This document shows positions 34,595 through 46,000 of a stretch of 64,000 nucleotides of DNA, in pieces. Source of the DNA: Dactylis glomerata (lineage: Eukaryota > Streptophyta > Magnoliopsida > Poales > Poaceae). Each line of letters opens with the position of its first letter. Within the stretch, counting starts at the first letter, position 1. The DNA lies in the NCBI GenBank assembly GCA_007115705.1, contig QXEO01000434.1:1454448-1518447 (forward strand). The letters are read 5' to 3'. The position numbers and the translations under genes are program-made. Below the pieces are notes generated by a model. That model saw only the letters and a list, made by a program, of their open reading frames with translations, was not told where the DNA came from and did not search any database.

Positions 34595-37500
34595 TCATTT
34601 CCCGAATCTCAAGCATTTGTTCTGTTTTGCTTCGTCCATGCTCGAGGACGGCGGCATCTGGGGAGCCTTCGGTACTTTATCTTTCGCGAGCTTTTCCATT
34701 GTGTTTACAAACTTCCGGAGATGCCGAATGTACTCGGGGTAAGTTTCCAGGTTGCAGTGGCCGCCGCCTTTGACCCACAGAGGCTCGTACTTCTCCTTTG
34801 CTAGCTCCCACAGACGCTTGCCGTGAGAAAAGTCAACGATATCGTCCGCTGTGCCCTGACATATGATTCAGTAAGTTCAGATCAAACAAAAAAACTTGGT
34901 TGGCAGTAAAAATAAAATACATCATGTTATTGAGTCTTGACACGAAGATAATCAACTACTCCATCCGTTCCTAAATATAAGATGTTTCACCATTTTTCAG
35001 AAGGACATGTATCTAGCCGCATTTTAGTGTGTCCATTCACTTAATTTAGTCCGTATCTAGTCTAGTCTATATTGAAACAAGTAAAACATCTTATATTGTG
35101 GAACAGGAGTAAATGGCATGTTGAGCTTTAGTCAACTGGAAATATCTGAACAAAATATTTGGAGACAGATTAAGTCTATGTTCAGAACAGGGTTAGTGGG
35201 GGATATAGTTCCTTGCAGGTAAAAAGAGGTGTACTGAAGTTAATAATTTAGTGAAGCTGAATGGGTTCAATATAAACCAGCACTAATAATTAAATTAACA
35301 CAAATGGTCCATGTGCATAAGCCACAAGCAATGAAACAATAAGTTGTTGGGGTGGGAACTTATCATAACTTTCTCTATGATTATGGCTTCATAGGCTGAG
35401 AAGATATGATATGATTTATTTATTGAAAGGAAGGAACAAAATCATGGGAGTACCATCAATGACAGAAAAATACAGAAACCAATGACATATATCCACTATG
35501 AGAAAAAGATGACGGGGCATCAATAATGCAAAAGTGAAGTGCCTACTCACATGTATAACCAGCACTGGACATTCGACCTGCTTTATTTTGTCAATGTTCT
35601 GCAAACATTGGCAGTAACATCATTTAGGACAACAAACGACCTTTGTTTCAGAACCAAAGCAAACACATGCCCAGACTCTGACTTACCTTGAAGATATCAA
35701 ACCAGAGTGTCACTTTCACTGGATATAAAACACGTATGCCTGATAGAATACCACTGTGAAGGACGACCCCTCTTAGTTTCTCCAAACGTGAGGCCAAGTG
35801 CAATGTTGGTCCGCTCCCAACTGATTGCCCATACAGGATTAGGTCCTCTTGCTCTATTCCATACTCCTTTTTCAAACAGTCATAGACAGCCTCTATGTCG
35901 TAGTATGTGTTATACTCGGATGGCTTTTGAAGCAGAAAACAAGATTGAAAAAAAGAGTGAAGTTAGGCTATGCATTCCACACAAGGAAGAATGTAACAAA
36001 CTACCTAATCAAAGTGCATGTGAACTATCATGTGTTCTGTTCTAACTCCAATTGTCACCCAGGCATGTAGGGAACAAGCACACATGCTAATTTATTATCT
36101 GCTTGACCAAGGAAGTTTTTGAGTAGGGACCGATTACCCATAAGTTGGGGCTGTTGGTCCCTTTACCTTTGTGGCTTTGTCAAAAGGATGACCACCAGAA
36201 CAAAGGTAACATCATGGTCTAGAATAGCAGAAAGCCAATATGACTTTTGGGGTGTTTGTAGTGACTGTGACACAAAAAAGCATGACCAACCATTTGCTCA
36301 AGTCCTTTTTCTAGATGAGGCCAGCAAAGATAGGAGTGAATAATAATTATTTGCTTTGAGAAAGGGTGCCCACACACCTACTGAAGAACAAAAAGTTGAT
36401 TATGAGATATGAATATGATAGGAAGCGATGCAATCCAATAGTTGTTGTTGAAGTTAGTGATGAAAATGTGGCACTATCATATACAGGAGACATCATGATC
36501 ATAAAACTGAGAGATATGTGAGAATGTGACCGGAAAATCTATACCAAGACAATTTGACTGTAAATTTAAGCAATAGGAGAATCGCATTTGAGTTCTTATA
36601 ACTACATATGAATTCAGATTCTTACTTTTCCTGTGGAGGCCCCATATCCCGAATAATCATAGCTGCACAAGAAAACCAAGTAAAAAAGGTTTAGTAGAAA
36701 ATTCCAGCACAAATATTTTTCAACATAGCTGTCCAGCTTTCTATGATTATTAATGTACAGAAAAATCTAAGTCCCTTCAGATTGACAGAATCGTTTCAGG
36801 TGGTGGAAAATATTGTGTTCTGATTTCTGAAAGTCAAGCGGTAGGCATCAGCTTGATCCACCAAAACGAGATCTCATGAATGTGAGATCTGACAATATTC
36901 CATAAAAAAAATTCATGCAAATATCCAATATCTATTGGGGTGCCTAGCAAGGGAACATGCCTATCATCTGCAATCCAAACACCACAAGAAGTACAATATT
37001 TCTCTTGATTCCTTATAAACCGCAACAGCAAATGGCACAAAAAATTATGCCGTAATCTGCCCACTAATAAAACGCACTGATACAACATAGCACTCTAACA
37101 TTAGCTCGTTGGTGAGCAGCCTTGCTGAAGGCAACAACAGCAGAACAGCCAGAGGATTTGTTGTCAGCATCAGAGCAGAACATGAGGATGTAGCACAAAT
37201 GTACAATAACTGAAGCTGTTGATAAACATGGTTTTTCACCAGATCAACCTCAGATGTCAATGCTAGTACTTAACAAAGGTAAGCAGCTAGCTGTTTCCTA
37301 CTGCACGTAATTGTGGTCAGGATACCGCTGGAGGAAATTATCTCTATGAAGACGCTAAACCGAAATATTAACGATGTCATCACGTTCTAAATCAAACTGG
37401 TAGTAGAAAAATGCAAGGAAATGAGTGGTCAAACAGAGAAACAGATCTTCTCCCGACCAATCGAAAAATTCCAGACCACCACCAGATTTATTATTTAACC

Positions 37501-38136
37501 CCAGCTGGTTTGCTAACAGACAAAAAACTCTTCAATTAAGTCGTCGAACCGAATCAGCATGTCCTAGATACGGAATGTTATGGGGAACACGACGAACAAC
37601 CGCCAAATCGAATCGGAAGGAAGTTCCACCAGAAAAACACTAAGAAAACTGCTGGATGTAGAATGGACATGAGATCGATGTGTTAGTTTGTTTTAATAAG
37701 GCTGGTTGATTAATTAACCATGCGTAGCAGAGGACACGCAACAGAGGTGAACGCAGCACAGCTCGGATAGAGAAGAATGCGAGGGAGAGAAGCAGCGAGC
37801 GAGCGGGCGGGCGTGCGAAGGGAGAATGGCTGACCTCATGATGTTGACGCGGAGGTGGGAGCGTAGCTCCATGAAGAGGCCGAGCATCTGGCCGAGGTCG
37901 GCGGCGTTGCCGTGGGAGTAGAGCAGCGTGAGGCGCGCGGAGGGGTGGCGCCAGAAGGCGGCGACGACGCGGGTGCCGGCCCTGGTGGGCAGCGCGTGCA
38001 CGTCCACGTTCGCGTCGGGGAGCACCCCGGACATCCGCAGCCCGGAGCCGCCCTCGGCCGCCGCCACCTCGTACGTCGCCGGCTCCGGCGGGAAGAAGGC
38101 CAGCTTCGCCGCCACCGACGACGTCACGTTCCCCAT
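34595..38136 (-). CDS. ABHD17-like alpha/beta hydrolase, 5 exons, 294 aa
   Basis: Exons (minus): 38136-37835, 36662-36626, 35923-35687, 35598-35551, 34855-34595; 885 nt, all junctions GT..AG and in phase. It is a serine hydrolase of the alpha/beta fold. The nucleophile elbow is GQSVGSG (Ser147), the acid lies in GTADDIVDF (Asp212 or 213) and the His in GGGHCNLE (His241). SHGNAADLGQ near residue 74 and YDYSGYGASTGK (exon 2) are signature motifs of this family. The N-terminus MGNVTSS fits N-myristoylation, so a membrane-attached protein is likely. Family knowledge: animal ABHD17 enzymes remove palmitate from proteins; plant relatives are mostly uncharacterised, so the substrate is inference. 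Intron 4 holds a Stowaway MITE, and an Au-like SINE sits 365 bp upstream of the start. Its 3' end is duplicated at 16020-16308. Confidence 0.93.
34957..35111. mobile_element. Stowaway MITE in the last intron of the ABHD17-like gene
   Basis: TA-flanked, left TACTCCATCCGTTCCTAAAT, right ending GGAACAGGAGTA, with facing aagatgttt/aaacatctt arms. It lies wholly inside an intron (34856-35550). Confidence 0.9.
35924..36625. other. Intron 2 of the ABHD17-like gene
   Basis: AT-rich intron sequence. No repeat boundaries or hidden exons recognised. Confidence 0.6.
36663..37834. other. Intron 1 of the ABHD17-like gene
   Basis: A long first intron between the GC-rich exon 1 and a 37-bp exon 2. No repeat or extra exon recognised. 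Confidence 0.6.
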
Positions 38137-38483
38137 CCCGGCTCCACCGCCGAACCCGACGGCTGGCTATTCCTGGGGGCCCGGAGGAATTCCGCAACGT
38201 GATGAGAGAGAGCAAGCCGCTCCTCCCTGGCCTCCGCTTATGAGGGAGGCGCGGCGTCCCCCTCCTTTTTGGGCTTCCTCTCTCTCTCTCTCTGTGTTTG
38301 CTCTGCTCGCTGGCTGGCTGGCTGGCTGGCTTGTGTGTTTGGTGTGGCGTGTCGCAGGACGACGACGACGGGACGATTTGGATACGGCATCCTCCTACTT
38401 CTATTCTCTCGGACGGACGCGCGTAAATGGGCTCGAAAATGCAGGTGAGAGCGGGTCGTGCTCGTACTACGGTAGTGGACTAG

Positions 38484-38668
38484 TGGTACCGTCTCTCTCG
38501 AGAACGGGCCGTCGGCCTGTTGGTCAGCTATGCGTGCGCGTAAGCTGCCGGCCAGCGTTCGAGTCCTGGTACTTGCGCTGTGCACTCACGGAGTTTCATC
38601 TATAAAAAATGCCAACGGGTGCTAGTACCTGGGTTGGTCTCATTTTTTTTTTGGTACCGTCTCTCTCG
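38484..38668 (+). mobile_element. Au-like SINE with 17-bp target duplication
   Basis: Element 38501-38651 is flanked by identical TGGTACCGTCTCTCTCG at 38484-38500 and 38652-38668. It contains a tRNA-like pol III B box (GTTCGAGTCC, about 38557), an A-box-like stretch about 35 bases upstream, and ends in a T-run, as Au SINEs of grasses do. It lies in the upstream region of the ABHD17-like gene. Confidence 0.88.
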
Positions 38669-38896
38669 CCTGTGCCAAAGTCATACGCTACAAAAATGGG
38701 AGATTTGTTGCCGCCAAAAAATCGTTTTAGAGCTCGGGCATATTCTTGAAAAAAAATCGAAAAATGGTGATTTGAAGATTCAGGAAATTTCATTGAAAAA
38801 ACAGCGCACTATAGCATATTTTGGAGAGTGCACGCTAAATTTTTGTAATACTGTTCGTTGTGATGCTATTTGCAAAATAGCATGTTATATCAAACT
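38669..38896. other. Intergenic, AT-rich
   Basis: Short non-coding stretch between the SINE and a LINE insertion. 'Tatagc' words recur here and beyond the LINE (39880-40130), so the LINE seems to have split an older repeat. Confidence 0.4.
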
Positions 38897-39891
38897 AAAA
38901 CATTATAGTGTTATAATTTTTTTTCTAGAAAATCGTTATATCAAAATTTGGAGAGAAACAAATCTGGTGCGAACAACAAATGGATTTGGAAGGCAAAATT
39001 TCCTTTGAAAATTAAAATTTTCATGTGGCGGCTGTTCCGGGATGCTATTATGACCAGGGATAATCTCAAGAAGAGAGATTGGCCAGGGTCTCCCATTTGT
39101 TCTTTTTGTGGTCAGAATAAAACTGCTATTCATTTGATGTTCTCATGTTCTCATGCGAGGGTGGTTTGGGGTGTTGTTGGTGCCATGGTTAAAACTAACA
39201 CTTGTCCCGGCTCTCTTTGGCAATGCATGTCTTGGTTTTATGCTTTTTTCCCCTATGGTAGGAAATTTCATATGTTGTTACTATCTGCTATTTGCTGGGC
39301 AATTTGGATTGTTACAAATCAAATCACCTTTGATAAGAAAGTGGTAAGGTCCCCTATGGTAACGGTTTTTGCGACGTGTGCTTTTCTTCGCTATTGGGCA
39401 GGTCTCTACGGAGAAGAGGATAAGGGCAAGATTGTGACTGGAGCTGATCAGATGATGCGCAAGGCTTCGGAGTTGGCGTCCCAGGTGGCATGGTGACAAG
39501 GGACAGGCAGGCTCCCGTTGTCGGAAGAATGCTTCTCGCCAATGGCTGATTGTGGTGCTGTTGAGAGTTATGGGCTTACGGTGTGTCTAGTGCTTCGCTG
39601 TTGGTGTTTCTGGTCTGCTACTCTGTGGTGATGTGTGTGATTCCTAGTCTGTAATCCTGGAATTGTTGGTGTTGTAGTTTAGGTGGTAGGTTTTTTGTCC
39701 TGTAGTATGATCTTCGATGTCGAGGTCATACAGCAGGTTTTCGGACCAGGTAATTTGTTGCACTATGTTTCCTTCTGTTTCCCCGCTGCTTTCCTAGTTT
39801 TTTCTGTACTGAATTCAAAAACACTGGTTGTATTTCCATTGAGTAATTAATGGAAAGGGGGGTTCCCAGTTGGGAAAAAACATTATAGCGT
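38897..39891 (+). mobile_element. 5'-truncated LINE with 15-bp target duplication
   Basis: The insert 38912-39876 is bracketed by AAAACATTATAGTGT (38897-38911) and AAAACATTATAGCGT (39877-39891), a 14/15 match. It contains the zf-RVT end of ORF2 (38948-39496: WKAKFPLKIKIFMWRL, CSFCGQNKTAIHLMFSC), followed by a 3'UTR. The start methionine in this frame is not the true ORF2 start; the element is 5'-truncated. Confidence 0.9.
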
Positions 39892-40599
39892 CAGCGTTAT
39901 TTCTATATAGAATGTTATTTTTTCGTTGAACTGGGTGTGAAACAAGCAAGCATATGATAAGGGTGTGGAGTCAGCAACAAATGATGAAAATCTTGATGGT
40001 TAAACATAACCGATCATGCTAAAATTCACTATATCCTTTATTCTTGCTAAAATCCTTTATTTTTTAGGTATTTTTCCAAAATGCTAGCGCGCTATCACCA
40101 TGGTATAGCGTGTATAGCGTTTCGAGAAGGGTTTTTTCATTGGAAAATTCAAAAGAAAAATCAAGATGTATGCTTGGTGGCCTTTTGTTTCTAATGTTAC
40201 TAGTATTAGATCTAAGTAAGGTGTCAGGTGAGATCTCACCTAAGTCTCACTTATAGCTCATTTTATCTTTGCTAGTACAAATTTTTATCTTATAATTTTA
40301 CTAGAAAATACAAAATACACTACAAGTGGGATCAAGGTGGGATCCTGACACCTTAAATCTAAGGGAAATTGTTTTCTATCATATGGGTCCATCGTCGGGA
40401 AATTCTCAATTTTGAAAGCTAAATCGAATTCGCACCCATGTGGAACATGAACACAAGTTCTCCTTAGTTTTGGCCCGTGTTTTAACCAGCTATGCATCAG
40501 ACCATACACCGTTAGTGGTCTGTTGTCAGCATGCTCATTTCAGGAACTAAGTCCTATTTCTGTTTAAATTGTCCTGTTTACCTTGGAACGATCCCTACG
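39892..40599. other. Intergenic
   Basis: No gene. A short inverted similarity (aaggtgtcaggtgagatctc / gtgggatcctgacacctt, 40217-40354) hints at a small foldback element. Confidence 0.35.
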
Positions 40600-41459
40600 A
40601 AATGGTTGCGGCTGAGTGGGTTGTTGTATCCGCGTTCGAGATACATTGGTTGAGAGACGGCAAAACAATATTAGGCATCTCCGATGTTTCTTAACAGGTT
40701 GAGCAAAAGAATTAAGTGGAGATTATATAAAACGAGAAAGAAAGGTTGCTGGCTGTTATTGACTAGCTTGACCTTAAAGTTCAAAGTTTACCTCTAAACA
40801 TAGCCGAACGGGATGTAAATGAGTGTGTCTCTAAATTTGGATGTGATGAGGAAACTAAGTGGGCTTAACGGGCTAAGGTTAAAAATGTTCACAAGGGTGG
40901 AAATAACACGAAATATTGTTATCTCATTGCTAATGGAAGATATAAAAAGAAGAAGATCTTTCATTTAGAACAATATGAGAAAACAATAGTGGGAGAGAAG
41001 AACTCGATGGTATATATCACATAATATTAAGAAACTATTTACAACACCAGTCCCAAAAATTTCTCCATGATAGAAGATAATAGCCATGATATATCGTAGT
41101 TGTCTTCGGAGGAGAACAAAATTGTTACATGTGGCTTCACGGAGAAGGAAGTGTTTGAAGTTATTTCTCAGATAAAGCACAACAAAACTCCTAGACCGGA
41201 TCTTACAGAGTTTTATTAAAAAAAGGATATTATTAATGTGGGTCTGATTGCAAAGTTTTTTAGTTGGACATCAGGGAGTTTCCCTTGTTTAAGGTGAACT
41301 TTGATGTTATCCAAAATAGAAAATGGGTGCAAGTCAACGATTTATACCTATATGCCTTCTCAATGTAAGCTTTAATTTTTATTTACAAAATTAGGCACTA
41401 GTTGCATTACGGGGATGGCGCATATGGTGCCTGCTCAGAAAACCTTTATGCTAGCTAGG

Positions 41460-43070
41460 TGCTGGCATGTAGCAGACGGTCCTTGTGCGTGGTGAATAAC
41501 CAGCCCGTTGGGAACCCCAAGAGGAAGGTGTGATGAGTATAGCAGCTAGTTTTTCCTCAGTTAAGAAACCAAGGTTTATCGTTCTTAGAGAGGAGAGACA
41601 AACGACTGAAGGTGATGCTTGCTAGTTTGCGACAGCTCTGGACAATTTATATATGGCGCCTCGTCCAAGCTTTGCTTTGCTAGCTGCAACGCAGAACGTG
41701 CACACAACACAACCAAGTACTTCGTTTCCAACTTGCGATGAGGTTGTCAATCTCACCGGTTTGCTTGAAACAAAGGGTATGAGCGTATTGAGTGGAAAAC
41801 AATAGAGTATGCGAGTAAAGTAAACAGTGCGAGTAAAATAAACACGTGATAACAATATGATGGAAATAGGACCGGGATCCACAGTTCACTAGTGGTGTCT
41901 CTCCATAAGATAAATAACACATGCTGGGTAAACAAATTACAGTTGGGCAATTGATAGAATAAAGATAAACGTGATATGTCAAGAAGATCACTATGAGATT
42001 TACTCTGGGCATTACAACAAAATACATAGACCGCCATCCAACTGCATCTATGACTAATAATCCACTTGTGGTGAATCAATCCGAGAACTCCACAAGTATT
42101 AAGTTGCGAACAACAGATAATTGCATTAAGCAAAGTGTGTAATGTAAACAAAGCATATGCCCTTGAGCATATGAATGTTGTTTTCTCCCTAGTAGCAATA
42201 GCACATCTACAACCTTAGAGGTTTCTGTCACTCCCCCAGGTTAAATAGAGGCATGAACCCACTATCGAGCATAAATACCCCCTCTTGGAGTCACTAGCAA
42301 CTACTCGGCCAAGATAGCTACTAACAACGGAGAGCATGCAAGATCATAAACAACATAGAGATAACATAAGATACTATTCAGTACAGCAACTTAATCATAA
42401 ACACCAATATTCATCGGATCCGAACAAACCAAACATATAGAATTACATAACGGTGATCTCAATCATGTAGGGCAGCTCATGAGATCTAAACATGAAGCAC
42501 ATCGTGGAGGAGACAACCATCTAGCTACTGCTATGGACCCATGGTCCAAGGTAGACTACTCACTCATCCCCTCTCCGGCAGGGTGCCGGAAAGAGCTTCT
42601 AGACCCTCCCGATTTTCGGGTCGACGGCGGCGGTGGATCGCGATGTGTTTTGAAAAAGTGATCGGGTACTTAGGTTTTTTCCGTCGGGGGGTCTTTATAG
42701 GCGAAGGGGCGATGTCAGAGGAGGGGCCAGGTGGTCTCACACCATGGTGGCGCGGGCCAAGGGCTGGCCGCGCCACCTATGTGTGTGGGCCCCTGGTGGC
42801 CCCTCTCCTTCTCTCCTTCGGATCTCTGGAAGCTTCCGGGTAAAATAAGACTTCAGGAACTTGTTTTGTCCAATTCCGAGAATATATCCTGTGTATCACT
42901 TCTGAAACACAAAAATAGCAGAAAACAGGGAACTAGCACTGTGGCAACTTGTTAATAGGTTAGTTCCGGAAAATGCATAAAAGTGCCACAAAGTGTAACG
43001 AAACAATAGGCAAATGGTTTAAAAACAAGCATGAAGCATCAAAAATTATAGATACATTGGAGACGTATCA
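41460..43070 (-). repeat. 3' LTR of the Athila-type element
   Basis: 1611 bp; TG..CA ends; TATAAA on the minus strand at 42694-42699. It is 48 bp shorter than the 5' LTR because it lacks the segment corresponding to about 49447-49495. Confidence 0.92.
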
Positions 43071-46000
43071 AGCATCCCCAAGCTTAACTCCTGCTCGTCC
43101 TCGAGTAGGTAAGTGATAACAAAAGAATAATTTTTGAGGTGACATGAACCTACACAATCTTGATCATGTATGTAAGCATTTGTGAGCTGGGATCATAAGA
43201 ACTTAAAACATGGGCATGAAGATATAATCTTGACAATAAGAACTTAGCAACCATGTTGTAAACATGCAAATGAACACAAACAAAAGATCATGAAAATGAA
43301 ACAATAAAAGTCAAACGTGTGTTCAAATCATAAGGAAAAATATACAAGTGGTTTTCAGCTTGTCCTTCATAGAGAGCAAAACATAAATGCATAGGACACC
43401 TTCAAGTTTAAGAGGGCGACTAGATACAAATAATTTGAGAATAAGTGAAACCAACAATATGAATCAATCAATGAACTTTGGGACAATGCATATTACACTA
43501 AGAATGACAACTATGCTCTCTTAATGGTGCATAAAGATAGAAGGTGGTGACTCAACATAAAAGTAGAAGAAAGGCCCTTCGCAGAGGGAAGCCGTGATTG
43601 CAAGTTTTATAACCTTCAAAAATTATGGTACTTACCGGCTTTGAGCTCTCATTGCCCCCATCATAAGCATCTTGAATGGTTAAAGTTAATGCAAGAACAA
43701 TTATGATGCATATGCTTGACAAATCATAAGTTGAAAACCTCGTGCCCCGTGAATACGAGTACCCAAACCTCATGCTACTTTACTTAGAGTCCCAAGCAAG
43801 GCTCTTGTCATTGTAAGTATATGCATATCATTGAGAACCACCAATGGGGTACCTCCGTGCCCGATGACATGGAACAAGCCCACACCAAAATGATAGGACA
43901 AGCAGACAATGAACACCTCGACATCTCTTTTATTTGCCTTTTGTTTAGCTTTTTATTGTGAGATGCGTCATCGAATGTTCACCATGGGTATGCTGTAAAT
44001 TTCCACCATGAATTATGCATGGCTTAGATTAGCGGCCTGGCGTTTCCCTAACACATATACAAACTCCATGATCCCCACAAGATTCCCAATTCATTTCACA
44101 CCGCGGGCATCCATAAACAAAAGATCACGATATCAACTCAAATAAGAAGTGCAATGTTGAAAGCTTGCCCCATGACAGCATGGCTGGGCTAGAATCCAAC
44201 TTACAACTTGCAAGCATAACAACTCAACATAAGAGACCACAATGTCAAATTTTTAAGAACAGGAAAAAGTAAAGTGTGCCTTCCGGTTTGTGAGAGCTTT
44301 ACTGACCGAATTTTGCATAACACTGGTAAGAGTTTAATTTAAAGAGAAAATAAAAGCAAGTCAAATTTACTTGGAATAGCAAATTGCTAGTAGGTATGTA
44401 TGGTGGACACTTTGGAAAACTTTGGCTTTTAGGAGTTGGATGCACGAGTAGAGATCATACTCAGTACAAGGCGAGGGCTAGCAAAAGACTGGGAGCGACC
44501 AACTAAGATAGCAATAATGGCCATAATCATGCAAAGCGACAAAGCGACATTAAAAGAAGCATAAGATGGCATCAAAAGTCAAAAACTAAATGATCATGAA
44601 GGCTATTGGTGACTTTATAAGAGTCTAACATGTGTGAGCATGCGCCAAGTCAACCCAAATAAAGCATCAAGGAGAAAACCAAAATAATGCTTCCATACAA
44701 TAAAAACAACGCATGATTTTTTCAAAGGCTCATTAAGCAATCTCAATTATTTGAGACAAGTCATGCTACAGCAAAACCACTAAGCATACTATCAAAAAGA
44801 CATCAAGCATGACATGAAAAAGCCTAAGCCGCAGTCTACACAAGCTCCTTCTTGTACCACTATTTTGCACACAGCTTTTTCTCTTTTCCAACACCATTTG
44901 AAATTTTATAAACACCTCTTTTGATGAAAACCAATAAAGATCAGAGGCAAAAATACACCTTGATGAAAACATATGACAAGGTCTGAACGCAAATTAAGGT
45001 GAAAATGAAAACCAAAAGCAGTAGCAGAAAAAGAAGAACACCCGATTTTTAATAAGAGTAAAAACTAGAGCGTTCTTGGCAAATGAAAAGCAAGGCAACT
45101 TCTCCAAAGGAAATTTGTTGGGGTCCAACCATTTATTATAGCAAACAAACAAACTAAACAAACTAAGAAAACTAAAACAACTGACGCTCCAAGAAAAACA
45201 CATAGTGCATGAAGCAATAAAAATATAGCGTCTTGAAATGTGACCTGATTTTTGCCGATGAAGAAGGGGTGCCTCGGGGGCATCCCCAAGCTTTGACGCT
45301 TGTACTTCTTGGATATTTCTTGGGGTGCTGGGCATCCCCAAGCTTGAGCTTTTGTCCATTCTTCAACTCATCTCATCATTCTCCAATCCCTACACTTGAA
45401 AACTTCCTTCATACAAAACTAAACACAATTCTATTAGCAACATTAGTGCAAGCATAACATATAATCAGTCCCTTTTTGCTTCAGGTTTCAACCCAAAACC
45501 ACCACATATATAGTAAATACTACTGTAGCAACTTCTCTAAAAGTTCCATGATCAAAAGAACTCAAAAGAAAGCGATAAAGTGGCAAACACAAATATTGGC
45601 AGAAATCTGTCAAAACTGAACAGCTGACAAAAGACGAATTTTTGAGGGGTTTTCTTTTTCCCAAATCAAAAAGTGTTCATCTAACAAAAGTTTGGATATA
45701 ACCTGGGGCATATGCACAAGAAATCGCAGGTCCAAAAGATATACAGAGAATTTATATGAATTTTTACGGTGCAGCACCGAAAACAGTTTCAGGAGAGCAA
45801 CATCCCCAAATCTTTACCTCACTCAAATTAGAGGCTTCTCTTGGCACAAAAACGAAATAAACAAGATAAGAAGTGGTCATTACAGTAGTAATGACTTCCA
45901 AGACTCAAATAAAAGAAAAAGTACTGAAAAGAAAACATTGGGTTATCTCCCAAGAGTGCTTTTCTTTAACGCCTTTGAGCTAGGCGCAGAAAATTGCGAA
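43071..46000 (-). mobile_element. Non-coding 3' internal region of the Athila-type element
   Basis: About 2.9 kb without pol sequence. The short frames seen here are spurious. Purine motifs like the polypurine tract (cttggggatgc on the minus strand) recur at about 45277 and 45330. Confidence 0.75.

Larger units (their letters stand above)
20262..34640. repeat. Segmental duplication, copy B (interrupted)
   Basis: This is the counterpart of 12755-16308, with matching blocks at 20262-20415, 27600-28820, 29655-30614 and about 34320-34628. It is stretched by later insertions: a CACTA element, a Mutator-type foldback, a hAT-like MITE and Helitron sequence. It contains the intact 3' end of the ABHD17-like gene. 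Confidence 0.75.

Noticed and set aside
38540..38575. tRNA gene suspected from GTTCGAGTCC
   Set aside because: No cloverleaf can be built; the B box, T-rich end and target duplication identify a SINE.
41622..42151. Repeated 86-132 codon minus-strand frames (again at 48507-49036 and 63364-63938)
   Set aside because: They occur at the same place in each LTR copy and decay independently; non-coding LTR sequence.
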